Positions 44,014-52,899 of a stretch of DNA of 64,000 nucleotides are shown piece after piece. Under the pieces are notes generated by a model that saw only the letters and a list, made by a program, of their open reading frames with translations, was not told the DNA's origin and did no database searches. The DNA comes from Bacteriovoracaceae bacterium (lineage in GTDB: Bacteria > Bdellovibrionota > Bacteriovoracia > Bacteriovoracales > Bacteriovoracaceae). The position numbers were made by a program, and so were the translations under genes. The DNA is taken from positions 62,001-126,000 of the forward strand of contig JAHDBN010000007.1 in the NCBI GenBank assembly GCA_020630335.1, read 5' to 3'. The first letter of the stretch is position 1, and each line of letters opens with the position of its first letter.

Positions 44014-44737
44014 TTTTATAACGATCTTGGTTGCCTGCCAATCAAGTGAATCTCTAAAAAGAGAAAGTAGACCAGAATATTATACTAATGAATTAATGAA
44101 AACGGAGAGTTTTTTTCTACCAAGGGCTCCTGAATATTTAAGATTTTCATATGAAGGAAAATGTTTTTATAGCGATGAGGTAGAACGTTTAGATTTTAAG
44201 AAATTAGAAGGTACTTATAATCTTGGTTTAGAGAAATTAGTTGAGCTACAAGCATTTTATAATTCTGAGAGAATTAAAAATCGAACAAAAGATAAAAATC
44301 TACTTCTCTACGAAGTTATAGAGAAAATTAGTGGTAACGTAAGGTTCTTTGATTATCCTAAATATAAAAAATATAATTTCATTTGGGTTGATGGATTGAG
44401 TGAAACTGAAAGAGCAGTTTGGTTGAAAAAATATATTAATTCGAGACATATGGAAGATGGTGTTCCTATTGTTATGAGTCAATGTCTTAGTAGTAATAGT
44501 CTTAATGAATTTTTAAATAAAACTAAACTTTCCGATGATCTCCCTTATGTCTTAGGAAGTGAGATTTATCATAACTATAGTAATGAATTTGAATATCTTC
44601 CTTATTTTCATTCAGAACTGAGTTCTGCTTTTTTAGAAAATTCAAAGTTTAAAATAGTGAAAAGTTCTTATAAGAGAAATCAAAATTTTAAAGGGCTTAA
44701 TTTACCAGATATACCAAGTGAGTTAACTTATAAGTGA
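43982..44737 (+). CDS. lipoprotein of unknown function
   Basis: 251 residues with a lipoprotein signal (lipobox ILVAC near residue 19). The mature part is rich in Tyr, Glu and Lys, with two more Cys (GKCFYS and MSQCLSS) that may form a disulphide. I recognise no domain. The gene starts inside the previous one (32-base overlap), so the two are translated together. Its end overlaps recJ convergently by 15 bases. Confidence 0.68.
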   Translation: MTFYNFFLKLSFITILVACQSSESLKRESRPEYYTNELMKTESFFLPRAPEYLRFSYEGKCFYSDEVERLDFKKLEGTYNLGLEKLVELQAFYNSERIKNRTKDKNLLLYEVIEKISGNVRFFDYPKYKKYNFIWVDGLSETERAVWLKKYINSRHMEDGVPIVMSQCLSSNSLNEFLNKTKLSDDLPYVLGSEIYHNYSNEFEYLPYFHSELSSAFLENSKFKIVKSSYKRNQNFKGLNLPDIPSELTYK

Positions 44738-46465
44738 GTCAAAATTCGTTTGTAGGCCTTCAACCATTAATTGAAGATATCTTTTCCCATTAAAGTGATT
44801 AATATTTAACTTAGCATCAATGATTAATTGTTGTTCTTTTTGTTTTTTGATGAGCTCTTCAGGCGATAAGGCATTCCATTTATTTAGATAAAAAAAGCTA
44901 ATTCCATTAATAGATTTTGTATATCTTCCAGTTTTAGATCTTGCTTGAAATGTCCATTTAACATGTTCATTTTTTAAAATTTTATACTCAGAGATAAATG
45001 AGTCCTTAATTCTAAAGATTGGATAAGAATTTCCTTGTCCAAAAGGCTCCATCGTTTTTAGAGCTTGGGCTAAGTTTAAATCTAAATCTTCTATACTTAA
45101 TTCAAGATCGAAGTGGTTTTGCTTTGTTCTTAGTATTTCTGGGATAGAAGCTAAAAGTGTATTTGCCTTTTCTTTTAGTGCATTTAAATTTTCTTTCTTC
45201 ATTGAAAGTCCAGCAGCAGCTTTATGGCCTCCAAACTTTAAGAAAAGATCTTTGCATTGATCTAGCATCTTATATAAGTCTAGTTCTCCAGCAGTTCTTG
45301 CTGAAGCCTTGATGATACCTTCATCACTTGCATCTGTGAAAACTATTGCTGGAATTTTAAAGGTTTCAACTAGCTTAGAAGCAACTATTCCAATCACTCC
45401 TTCATGCCAATCTGGAGCATAGACAATATTTATCTTTGGAGTAGGTTCTGTCCAATTCTTCTTTGCTTGCTCAAAAGCTTGAGAGTAAACAGTTTTCTGG
45501 ATTTGCTTTCTTTGAGTATTGCTATAAACGATTTCGTTAAAGTATGTATGGCACTGATAAGGATTATCTTCAATTAATAAATTTACTGCAAATTCTGGAT
45601 GCTCTAATCTTCCACGAGAGTTAAGATGTGGCCCAATATGAAAAGAGCATTTCTCACTTTCAATGAAATCTTTTTTTATATCATCATTATTTAAAAAAAG
45701 TCTTAAGCCTGGATACTGCGTTTTAGGTAATTGTTTAAGGCCATGTCTCACAAGCTTCATATTTGCTGGATTTAAAAAAGCTAAATCACAAATTGTTCCT
45801 ATCGCTACAAATTGCAGTAAGGGATATAAAGAAGGAATCGTTCTATTTTTTTTCTCTAATAAAAGTTTTACCTTTAAGGCCAGGCAAAAAGCGACTCCAA
45901 CACCAGCTAGAGATTTTAAATCTGTTTGATCTTCATCTCTTCTGTTTGGATTTACTACGGCAAAAGCTTTTGGGATATATTCTTTCCCATCTTTATGGTG
46001 ATCAGTAATGATAAGATCTATATCTTTATCATGAGTGTATTCGGCAGTTTCTAAATTGCTAATCCCGCAATCTACAGAAATGAGTAAGTTCACATTTTTT
46101 TCAAGAGCATGATCTATAGAGCTTGGATGAATCCCGTATCCTTCTACAAATCTAGATGGTTGAAAAAGTTCTATTTTAATTTCAAGCATTTTAAAAAAAT
46201 GAGCGAGAAGGGCACAAGAAGTGGCTCCATCAACATCATAGTCTCCATAGACTCCAATTTTTTCATTATTTTCAATTGCTTGAACTATTCTATTTCCTGC
46301 TTTTTCGAGATCAATTAAATTTCCTAAATCAGGGAGTGTTTTTAAATCCCAAGAAAAAAAATCTTTAAGATCTTCAATGTTTCGATTTTGCAAAATCTTA
46401 GCAATTACTGGATGTATGCTTTCATTTTTATTAATCTGTAAGTTTTGCGAAGAAGAATTTTGCAT
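44723..46465 (-). CDS. recJ: single-stranded-DNA-specific exonuclease RecJ
   Basis: 580 residues. DHH-domain metal motifs are present: YGDYDVDGATS, DCGISN and ITDHHKDG, followed by HIGPHLNSRGRL and the DHHA1 motif FGGHKAAAGLSM, then an OB-fold tail. RecJ is a 5'-3' exonuclease acting in recombination and mismatch repair. The length is typical. Confidence 0.96.
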   Translation of the reverse strand: MQNSSSQNLQINKNESIHPVIAKILQNRNIEDLKDFFSWDLKTLPDLGNLIDLEKAGNRIVQAIENNEKIGVYGDYDVDGATSCALLAHFFKMLEIKIELFQPSRFVEGYGIHPSSIDHALEKNVNLLISVDCGISNLETAEYTHDKDIDLIITDHHKDGKEYIPKAFAVVNPNRRDEDQTDLKSLAGVGVAFCLALKVKLLLEKKNRTIPSLYPLLQFVAIGTICDLAFLNPANMKLVRHGLKQLPKTQYPGLRLFLNNDDIKKDFIESEKCSFHIGPHLNSRGRLEHPEFAVNLLIEDNPYQCHTYFNEIVYSNTQRKQIQKTVYSQAFEQAKKNWTEPTPKINIVYAPDWHEGVIGIVASKLVETFKIPAIVFTDASDEGIIKASARTAGELDLYKMLDQCKDLFLKFGGHKAAAGLSMKKENLNALKEKANTLLASIPEILRTKQNHFDLELSIEDLDLNLAQALKTMEPFGQGNSYPIFRIKDSFISEYKILKNEHVKWTFQARSKTGRYTKSINGISFFYLNKWNALSPEELIKKQKEQQLIIDAKLNINHFNGKRYLQLMVEGLQTNFDSLIS

Positions 46466-46493
46466 GAGCTATAGTAGCTCTTAAGGACTTAAA

Positions 46494-47273
46494 TTAAAAG
46501 ACGTATCCAAAGCCCAGAGAGCCCGAAAATTCGCTTCTAGAAGTATCTACATCCAAGTCCATTTCAGCACTAGTAGATGTCTTAATCGTTGAGCTACCTA
46601 TGCTTAAGAAGCTTTTTATACCCTGAAGATAAACGTAAAGTCCGTTCTTTCCCATGATGTTAAAACCTAGGCCTAGTCCTGTTGTGAGAAAGGATTCTTT
46701 TACTTTGGATGTGAACGATGCGTTAGTTTCTAAATCATTATAAGAAAAATCAAACTTGCCTTTAACCATTCCATATCCAATATGGCCTAAAATATATGGC
46801 TCAAAATAAACCTGATTTTTTATTGGAATCCTATAGATTAACTTAGGGGAAACTTTTCCTCCAAACATATGATTTTTATTTTCTTTCTCCATAACAGTTT
46901 CTGGAAAAGATTCACTGTATTTTTGGATATGTTCTTTTTTTAAAGCGTAATAGAATAAGTCTCCTTGTAGTGCGAAGGATAAGCGATGATTAAGGAACCA
47001 TCTATACCCGATACCTATATTAGGTCCCCAATACTTAGCGGTATCATCTTGAACAATAGAAGAAGTTGCACCAGTTTCAGTCACAATCCCGGCGAACTGA
47101 TGATCTGTTTTATAAGTATGTATTGAATAGTCGAGTTGAAAGGTGAAATGACTATTCATTATTTTATCGGAATGCTGAGTATAATCTTTTGTGATGAAGT
47201 TATCATCAGCCATAAGAGAAAAAGAAAAAATAACAAAATACAAAAGAATCATTTTAATAATTTGGAATTGCAT
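46494..47273 (-). CDS. outer-membrane beta-barrel protein of unknown function
   Basis: 259 residues with a signal peptide (cleavage near LMADD) and alternating strands ending in FGYVF, as in outer-membrane barrels; strands such as NIGIGYRWFLNHRLSFALQG are typical of OmpW/OmpA-like barrels. It begins 20 bases inside the end of the upstream lipoprotein gene, so the two are probably functional partners. Confidence 0.78.
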   Translation of the reverse strand: MQFQIIKMILLYFVIFSFSLMADDNFITKDYTQHSDKIMNSHFTFQLDYSIHTYKTDHQFAGIVTETGATSSIVQDDTAKYWGPNIGIGYRWFLNHRLSFALQGDLFYYALKKEHIQKYSESFPETVMEKENKNHMFGGKVSPKLIYRIPIKNQVYFEPYILGHIGYGMVKGKFDFSYNDLETNASFTSKVKESFLTTGLGLGFNIMGKNGLYVYLQGIKSFLSIGSSTIKTSTSAEMDLDVDTSRSEFSGSLGFGYVF

Positions 47274-48123
47274 AGTTTAATCCACAGTTTAGAGGTGCAA
47301 AATCAAAGGGAATATTATTAGTGCCAAGTGGCTCTGTATCCATATCGCATTTGGTAGAAGTATTGATTTTCGTAAGGAATGTAACGTCAGTTGATGCTGG
47401 AACCGTATCCGTTACATCTTCAAGAGAAAAACCAATTATTGACTCAGAAGTAATGAGCTCACCATCTTCAGCAAATGTATTTGAACCGTATGTAAAATCG
47501 AAGATGAGTAAAAAAGCAGGTCTCCCTGATTTAATATTAAAATTATAAATGTTTTCTTTTTCAGATGTCGTATTGGAAATATCACTTCTGTCTTTGGTTG
47601 TTAAAACATAATTTGTGAAGCTCCCGTTATCACTATTATTTGTAGTACTTGAGCCAGCTTCTGAACTTGCACAAGATAGAGTTTTTAGTGCGTTTACTAA
47701 TGAGCTATTGAAAGTCCTGGATACTCGGATGACCATGTTTTGTTCTACTACGTTGCCAATTTCTCCTCGTCCTTGTCCTGAGGTGTTGTTAACTTCAATG
47801 AAAAAATAAAGATAATGCGGGTCACTGCTATTGGCTGGATTAGCGTTATCGAGCAAGTAGATTTTAGCGTAGTTTTCAACTTCTTGGGAGTTATAAACTA
47901 TTTTATATACTTTTTGATTTAAAGAATCATAAAGAGCATCAGTACTTTCTAATAAATCATCATATAGTTTTATTTTACTAGAATCATTTAGACATTTGGA
48001 TGTTCTTTTTGCTTCAAATTTATCAACACAAGTAGGACATTCTTTTTTTAGAGTTTCAATCACAAACTCTTCAGTTTTTCGAGTACAAGACAGCAATAAT
48101 AAAAAACATAATAAACGAATCAT
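47254..48123 (-). CDS. Cys-containing lipoprotein of unknown function
   Basis: 289 residues with a short lipoprotein signal (lipobox LLLSC at about residue 13). The mature part carries several Cys in pairs (ECPTC, SKC, LSC, KCDMD, LNCG) that may form disulphides, which fits the VKOR-DsbA system seen at 11 kb. The middle is Ser/Thr/Asn-rich with beta propensity. No family is recognised. It overlaps the next barrel gene by 20 bases. Confidence 0.68.
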   Translation of the reverse strand: MIRLLCFLLLLSCTRKTEEFVIETLKKECPTCVDKFEAKRTSKCLNDSSKIKLYDDLLESTDALYDSLNQKVYKIVYNSQEVENYAKIYLLDNANPANSSDPHYLYFFIEVNNTSGQGRGEIGNVVEQNMVIRVSRTFNSSLVNALKTLSCASSEAGSSTTNNSDNGSFTNYVLTTKDRSDISNTTSEKENIYNFNIKSGRPAFLLIFDFTYGSNTFAEDGELITSESIIGFSLEDVTDTVPASTDVTFLTKINTSTKCDMDTEPLGTNNIPFDFAPLNCGLNYAIPNY

Positions 48124-48212
48124 AATGAAAACATACTATAGTAATGAGCCTTAGAGGTAATCATGGAAAAGCTTACAAATGGTGTAAAAAAAATGAACGT
48201 AACAGAAGAGTT

Positions 48213-48446
48213 CTACTGAAATCTATGACCGTATTTTCTTAAGAATTTAGATAAAGATCCAACTTTATCTAAAGTTCTAATTGCTCTAGTAGAAAGCTTT
48301 AGTCTGATTGTTTTTCCAGTCTCAGGATCAAAAACTGTTTTCATCTTAAGATTTGGCTTTTGAGTCATTTTTGTTTTGATATTTGAATGGGAAACTTTGT
48401 TTCCTACAAGTCTTCTTTTTCCAGTTAAATCACATACTCTAGACAT
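48213..48446 (-). CDS. rpmB: 50S ribosomal protein L28
   Basis: 77 residues with the L28 signatures CDLTGK at the N-terminus, NKVSHSNIKTK, and ending LRKYGHRF. A single Cys (no paired zinc ligands) indicates the zinc-free form. A sigma-70 promoter sits upstream. L33 (rpmG) is often adjacent in other bacteria but is not here. Confidence 0.96.
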   Translation of the reverse strand: MSRVCDLTGKRRLVGNKVSHSNIKTKMTQKPNLKMKTVFDPETGKTIRLKLSTRAIRTLDKVGSLSKFLRKYGHRFQ

Positions 48447-48480
48447 GATGAGCTCTCTTTTTAAGTGTTTTAGTCCCGTA

Positions 48481-48509
48481 AAATTAGATGAATTGGCTTA
48501 AATTGTAAA
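48481..48509 (-). promoter_or_regulatory. sigma-70-type promoter of rpmB
   Basis: On the minus strand TTTACA (48504-48509) and TAATTT (48481-48486) are 17 bases apart, about 35 bases upstream of the rpmB start, as expected for a ribosomal protein gene. Confidence 0.5.
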
Positions 48510-48545
48510 GAGAAGAGCTAATATTAGAACTAAATTAGGTCTTTG

Positions 48546-48899
48546 TTAAATTAACTCGAACTGCATTCTAAGCTGAAGCATGAGTTCATGAGTAATGTGA
48601 ATGCACTCACCTTCGGCGGAGCTGTATGTTTTGGCCTTACATTCTTGGTATGGATAAGTTCCCATAAAATCATCAACCATATTAATACAAGTATCTGATT
48701 GGTCTTCTGATGTGATGTTTTTACAGTATGTCTGAATAGAGACGAAGTCTTTAATTAGTGCTTTGGAACAAGGACTTACGCTTTTAATCTCATCACATTG
48801 AATCTTGGGCTCTATGTTCTTTTCTTGAAGGATTGCACTTTCACTGGGGTCAACGCAAGAAACTAAAGTTAAAAATAAAAATGCTGTAAAAATATTCAC
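48546..48899 (-). CDS. small Cys-rich lipoprotein
   Basis: 117 residues with lipobox TLVSC near residue 15. Besides the lipidated Cys there are six more (IQCDE, SPCS, TYCKN, TCINM, ECKAK, ECIHI), so up to three disulphides are likely. The fold is helical and unidentified. It stands alone on its strand between rpmB and the plus-strand barrel pair. Confidence 0.65.
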   Translation of the reverse strand: MNIFTAFLFLTLVSCVDPSESAILQEKNIEPKIQCDEIKSVSPCSKALIKDFVSIQTYCKNITSEDQSDTCINMVDDFMGTYPYQECKAKTYSSAEGECIHITHELMLQLRMQFELI

Positions 48900-49067
48900 T
48901 TATCTATTTATACTTCAAATACATTTTAGAATACAGAGGCAGGGTAAAAAGTTTACATTGGGCAGTGAGTTATATTGCTTGAGTAAATTGTTTTTATCTT
49001 GATTAAGCTTTTAACGCAATTAGATAATACTAAAGATATTAAAGACATAAAAAACACGGAGGAATTT

Positions 49068-49994
49068 ATGAAAATTTTAATGTTGCTAGTTTTAGCAATC
49101 CCAGCATTCTCGCAAAAAGTTTTAAAAGTTAGAGGCGATACAATTCTTATCAGCAATGATGATATCGAACTTGAAGAAGGGAAAAAATATTATATTGAAA
49201 CGGAATCAGGTGAAGCGTTAATTGGAACTTATACAAACGCAAGTACTGGTTCTGGTTATGTTGCAAAAATCTTAGATGGAGAAGTTGCTGAGGGTGATAG
49301 AATTGCTAAGTATACTAAAAAGAAAATTGGTGGTGGAAGTGTTAGTAGATCACACAGTGGCCCTTATAAGAAATTTCAGTGGGGATTTCATGGTGGTCTT
49401 AATCAGTTTGGGACGAAGACTGTTGATGGTAATGGAAAAACTCTAGAAGAAAGTGATGCTGAATTGGGATTCCAAGGAGGCCTTGTTTTACAATATAATA
49501 TAAATGAAAAGTTTGGGATTAATACAAAGCTTTCGTATAATACTTTTAAAGCGAGCAAAGAAGATAAGACTACAATACCAGGGCAAGTTATCACAGACTA
49601 CTTAAGCTTATCAACAATTACTTTACAGCCGACTGCAACTTTTCGAGTTGTTAAATTTTTAGATGTATTTGCAGGAGTAAGAGTTGGAATGGCAATGAGC
49701 TTAGTTCAAACAACTGAAGATGCAAACGGAAACGAACTACCAATATATAATGGAAAGACCGAGTTTGATGCTTTAGATGAGCAAAACCAAAAGTTAGGAA
49801 AGTTCGAAGTGAGTAAAATAGGTCTAGATATTCCTCTTGGGATAGGTTTAAATTTTGACTTAGGCAATATTAGTCTTAGACCTAATTTCACTTATTATCT
49901 ACCACTTGGAGCTTTAGTCGAATCTACAGATCCTAATGATGTTTACGAAACAACATATTCAAATATGGCATTTAATTTAGATGTTTTATTCTAG
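49068..49994 (+). CDS. outer-membrane beta-barrel protein with an N-terminal beta domain (paralogue A)
   Basis: I choose ATG 49068, preceded by GGAGG; it gives a proper signal peptide (MKILMLLVLAIPAFSQ). An in-frame ATC/ATG upstream at 48999 would be unsuitable. The protein has 308 residues. After the signal comes a beta domain (KVLKVRGDTILIS... GYVAKILDGEVAEGDRIAKY), then a barrel of eight or so strands with the closing NMAFNLDVLF. The next gene encodes a paralogue. The N-terminal unit resembles a carbohydrate- or peptide-binding beta sandwich in layout, but no match is known to me. Confidence 0.8.
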   Translation: MKILMLLVLAIPAFSQKVLKVRGDTILISNDDIELEEGKKYYIETESGEALIGTYTNASTGSGYVAKILDGEVAEGDRIAKYTKKKIGGGSVSRSHSGPYKKFQWGFHGGLNQFGTKTVDGNGKTLEESDAELGFQGGLVLQYNINEKFGINTKLSYNTFKASKEDKTTIPGQVITDYLSLSTITLQPTATFRVVKFLDVFAGVRVGMAMSLVQTTEDANGNELPIYNGKTEFDALDEQNQKLGKFEVSKIGLDIPLGIGLNFDLGNISLRPNFTYYLPLGALVESTDPNDVYETTYSNMAFNLDVLF

Positions 49995-50001
49995 GGGAGA
50001 T

Positions 50002-50916
50002 ATGAAAATATTATTAATCTTATTAATATCCCTAGCTTCTTTTTCACAAGAAATCTTAGAAGTTAGAGGAGAAAATGTATTTATAAGTAATAGAGACTTA
50101 GAGTTAACTCCAGGTAAGAAATATATTATTGAAACTCAATCAGGTCCAGCTGAGATTGGGGTTTATAAAAATTCTGATAAAAGTAATGGATATGTAGCCA
50201 AGGTACTTAGTGGGAATATTAATAAAGCTGATTATATTTCTAAAGTGATGGTAAAGACTACAAAAACTAAAACTACGACCAGAACAAAATACAGAACAGT
50301 AAATAGGAATAAAAATTTTTACTGGGGTGCACATTTAGGTGTTAACTCTCTTAGTACCGAGATTATTGATACTAGTAATAATGATCAAGTTATATCAGAA
50401 ACTGATTCAAGCTTAGGGTTTCAGTTAGGACTTAATGCTCAATACTACTTCAATTCCAAATGGGCGCTAAATGCGAAAATTTCTTATAATTCCTTGAGAA
50501 CAAGTGCAGAAACAGGTAGCGGAGTAAGCAGGGTTGAAGAAGAAACTGCAATAAGTACGGTAACAATTCAACCTCAAATTAAGTTTTATCCAATAGATCA
50601 ACTTTTTGTTCAATTAGGCTTAAGAGCAGGATTCTTTACAGGCTTTACTGTTAATGAAGATCAAGGAGGGGTGTCTCTTCCAGAAGAAGATTGGTTAGAT
50701 GATACGTTTGTAGAAAGTAATTATGGTGCTAGAGTTAATAAATTTGGCCTTGATATACCTCTGGGAGTAGGAGGGAGTTTTAAGCTTGAATCTATGATCA
50801 TTGAGCCGAATATAACCTTTTATATCCCATTGGGTCCATTAGTAGAGGGAGTTCAAGGAAATCCATTAGAAGTAAACTATACAAACTTCGCATTTAATAT
50901 AGATTTCTTATTTTAA
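50002..50916 (+). CDS. outer-membrane beta-barrel protein with an N-terminal beta domain (paralogue B)
   Basis: ATG 50002 follows GGGGAG and starts a good signal peptide (MKILLILLISLASFSQ). The protein has 304 residues and matches paralogue A along the whole length: EILEVRGENVFIS, GKKYIIETQSG, GYVAKVLSGN, then FWLGLDIPLGVGGS-like barrel strands and a final NFAFNIDFLF. A Lys/Thr/Arg-rich stretch (TKTKTTTRTKYRTVNR) replaces the linker of A. The two genes are seven bases apart. The 3' end overlaps the transketolase gene, whose coding end also carries this gene's terminator. Confidence 0.8.
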   Translation: MKILLILLISLASFSQEILEVRGENVFISNRDLELTPGKKYIIETQSGPAEIGVYKNSDKSNGYVAKVLSGNINKADYISKVMVKTTKTKTTTRTKYRTVNRNKNFYWGAHLGVNSLSTEIIDTSNNDQVISETDSSLGFQLGLNAQYYFNSKWALNAKISYNSLRTSAETGSGVSRVEEETAISTVTIQPQIKFYPIDQLFVQLGLRAGFFTGFTVNEDQGGVSLPEEDWLDDTFVESNYGARVNKFGLDIPLGVGGSFKLESMIIEPNITFYIPLGPLVEGVQGNPLEVNYTNFAFNIDFLF

Positions 50917-52839
50917 TAAACTAGCAACGGACTCGGCATCGAGTCCGTGCTTTTTATACAGCTCTCTTGCATTATAAGCAGACTGACCGAAGACACCTTT
51001 AATTCCTAAACTTTTAACTGACTTTAAAGTATTCGCATCATCCATCATGATTTGATGAGTAAGAAAAGATCCCATACCATTTTTCACTTGATGATCTTCC
51101 ATAGTAATCAGATTTCCTCCATGAGCTTGAAGCCAAGAAGAATAAGTTTTTGTATCTACTGAATTTAAATGTCTTCTGTTAACAACTCCGTAAGATTTAG
51201 AATTTTTCTCTAAAATCTCAGATGCTTTAAGAGCTTCGTGAACTAGAGGTCCTGTTGCTACAATTAGTCCATCTTTCCCAGTTTTTAAAAGTTGATCTTT
51301 AGTAATATCATTTTCAGCTTCAAAGTTCTTAGGAAAAGTTTCTCTTCCAAGAAAAAAGACATAAGACTTTGCATGTCCCGCTTCTTTATCAGTGTGTTGC
51401 TTTTTTATAAAGTGTTTCATTAATTTATAAGTATCTTCAGAGTTTGCTGGAGCAATGATTTCAACATTTGGAATAGAAGCAAAAGCAGAGAAGTAAGTTA
51501 GAGTCTGGTGACTCGCTCCATCAGCTGCGTCTTGAAAACCAGTGTGAGAAAAAACACAAATCATAGGACAGTTTGATAGACTGGCCATAATAAGTGGAAG
51601 ATTACCTTTTGTGACTCCAAAAGCTGCAAAAGTATCAACTACGGGAATGAATCCATTCTTTGAAAAACCTGCAGCGGCACTTACCATGTTTGATTCAGCA
51701 ATCCCTAAATCTATAGAGCTTTCAGGAAAATCTTTGTGAAATGGTTTTAAGCCAGTTGATCCTTGAAGATCAGAGCTAAGACTAATAATTGGCAATCCTT
51801 CATTTTTTAATTCAGCTAAAGCCTGGCCAACACCAACTTGCATTTTTTCTTTGGGAATTGAATTCGTATTAGATGTTTCTACATTCATTAAGCTCTCTGA
51901 CCATGCTTTAAATTCTTCTGGAGTTTCTTGATTCCAGATTTCATTAATGAAATCAACAATTTTTCCGTCATTTTTCTTTAAAGGAAAACCATGTCCACCA
52001 CTAGCACTTTCTGAGGTTAGCTTTACACCATGTCCTTTAACAGTTTTCATTAATAAGACCGTCGGACTTTTCTTTGAAGCCTCAATGGATTTTTCTAATG
52101 TCTGATATGTTTTTTCAAGATCATTTCCATTTTCTAATTCAACAACATTCCATCCAAGATTTTTCAAAGAATCAAAAGTTGGTTTCATTGAAAAAGCATC
52201 AATAGTTTTTCCTGAAAGCTTAGTTTGATTATCAGAAATGACTAACAAGAATGGATTGATAAGCCCTTTTGCATGAAGCCCAGGGATGGCGGCAAATGAC
52301 TCTTTAGCTTCTCCTTCCATTGCTGCTCCATCGGAAAGCAATGAAATAGTTACTCTCTGATTTCCTTTTAGCTTATCACTCATTGCTAAGCCTTGAGCTT
52401 GTGGAAGTGATGAGCCAAGAGGGCCATTGCTAAGAAGAACTCCCTCTGGGTAAAGATGAGATTCTCCATGTCCAGTCAGTTTAGAACCAAAACTTCTAAA
52501 CCCTTTAAGATCTTCAAAACTTAAATCTCCATATCCATAAAGGGCCTTTATTGCATAGACAGCATTTTCAGCATGGCCAATGTCGTTAATAAAATTAAAA
52601 TGATTATACCAATCAGAGTTTCTAAAAAATATTTCATGACTAGCTGATAAAAACTCAGCGATAGCACTTGGCCCACCCCAGTGACAAGCAGCTCCACCAT
52701 TAACAGCGTGTTGATCCATCAAAGCAACTAAAGATCTTATTGCACGGGGATCGGCGCATTGAAGATCTTCGTTTTTTTGATCTTTAATAGATGTTACATA
52801 TTTAGGTTTGTTAGTAGGAGAGTTTAGTAATTGAGTCAT
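50908..52839 (-). CDS. tkt: transketolase
   Basis: 643 residues, the normal length. The thiamine diphosphate domain shows GHAENAVYA, LLSDGAAMEGEAKESFA with the GDG-like metal motif, and SDNQTKLSG. The pyrimidine domain follows (SLSSDLQGSTGLKPFHKDFPE; GIAESNMVSAAAGF). It moves two-carbon units in the pentose phosphate pathway. The C-terminal codons overlap the convergent barrel gene by nine bases and also contain its terminator. Confidence 0.96.
   Translation of the reverse strand: MTQLLNSPTNKPKYVTSIKDQKNEDLQCADPRAIRSLVALMDQHAVNGGAACHWGGPSAIAEFLSASHEIFFRNSDWYNHFNFINDIGHAENAVYAIKALYGYGDLSFEDLKGFRSFGSKLTGHGESHLYPEGVLLSNGPLGSSLPQAQGLAMSDKLKGNQRVTISLLSDGAAMEGEAKESFAAIPGLHAKGLINPFLLVISDNQTKLSGKTIDAFSMKPTFDSLKNLGWNVVELENGNDLEKTYQTLEKSIEASKKSPTVLLMKTVKGHGVKLTSESASGGHGFPLKKNDGKIVDFINEIWNQETPEEFKAWSESLMNVETSNTNSIPKEKMQVGVGQALAELKNEGLPIISLSSDLQGSTGLKPFHKDFPESSIDLGIAESNMVSAAAGFSKNGFIPVVDTFAAFGVTKGNLPLIMASLSNCPMICVFSHTGFQDAADGASHQTLTYFSAFASIPNVEIIAPANSEDTYKLMKHFIKKQHTDKEAGHAKSYVFFLGRETFPKNFEAENDITKDQLLKTGKDGLIVATGPLVHEALKASEILEKNSKSYGVVNRRHLNSVDTKTYSSWLQAHGGNLITMEDHQVKNGMGSFLTHQIMMDDANTLKSVKSLGIKGVFGQSAYNARELYKKHGLDAESVASLLK
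50927..50955 (+). terminator. terminator for the barrel pair, embedded in the tkt coding end
   Basis: ACGGACTCG (50927-50935) pairs perfectly with CGAGTCCGT (50940-50948) around GCAT, followed by GC and five T's. It lies 11 bases past the barrel stop and inside the last codons of transketolase on the other strand. Confidence 0.85.
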
Positions 52840-52899
52840 TAGTAATCCTTAAAATAATTTTTAAAGAAAATCTCAAACTAGAAGGGAGCTGTCAAAGCT

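Noticed and set aside
48163-48219. 18-codon ORF (MEKLTNGVKK...) on the plus strand before rpmB's end
   Set aside because: It has a weak ribosome site and no conservation to judge; too short to support.
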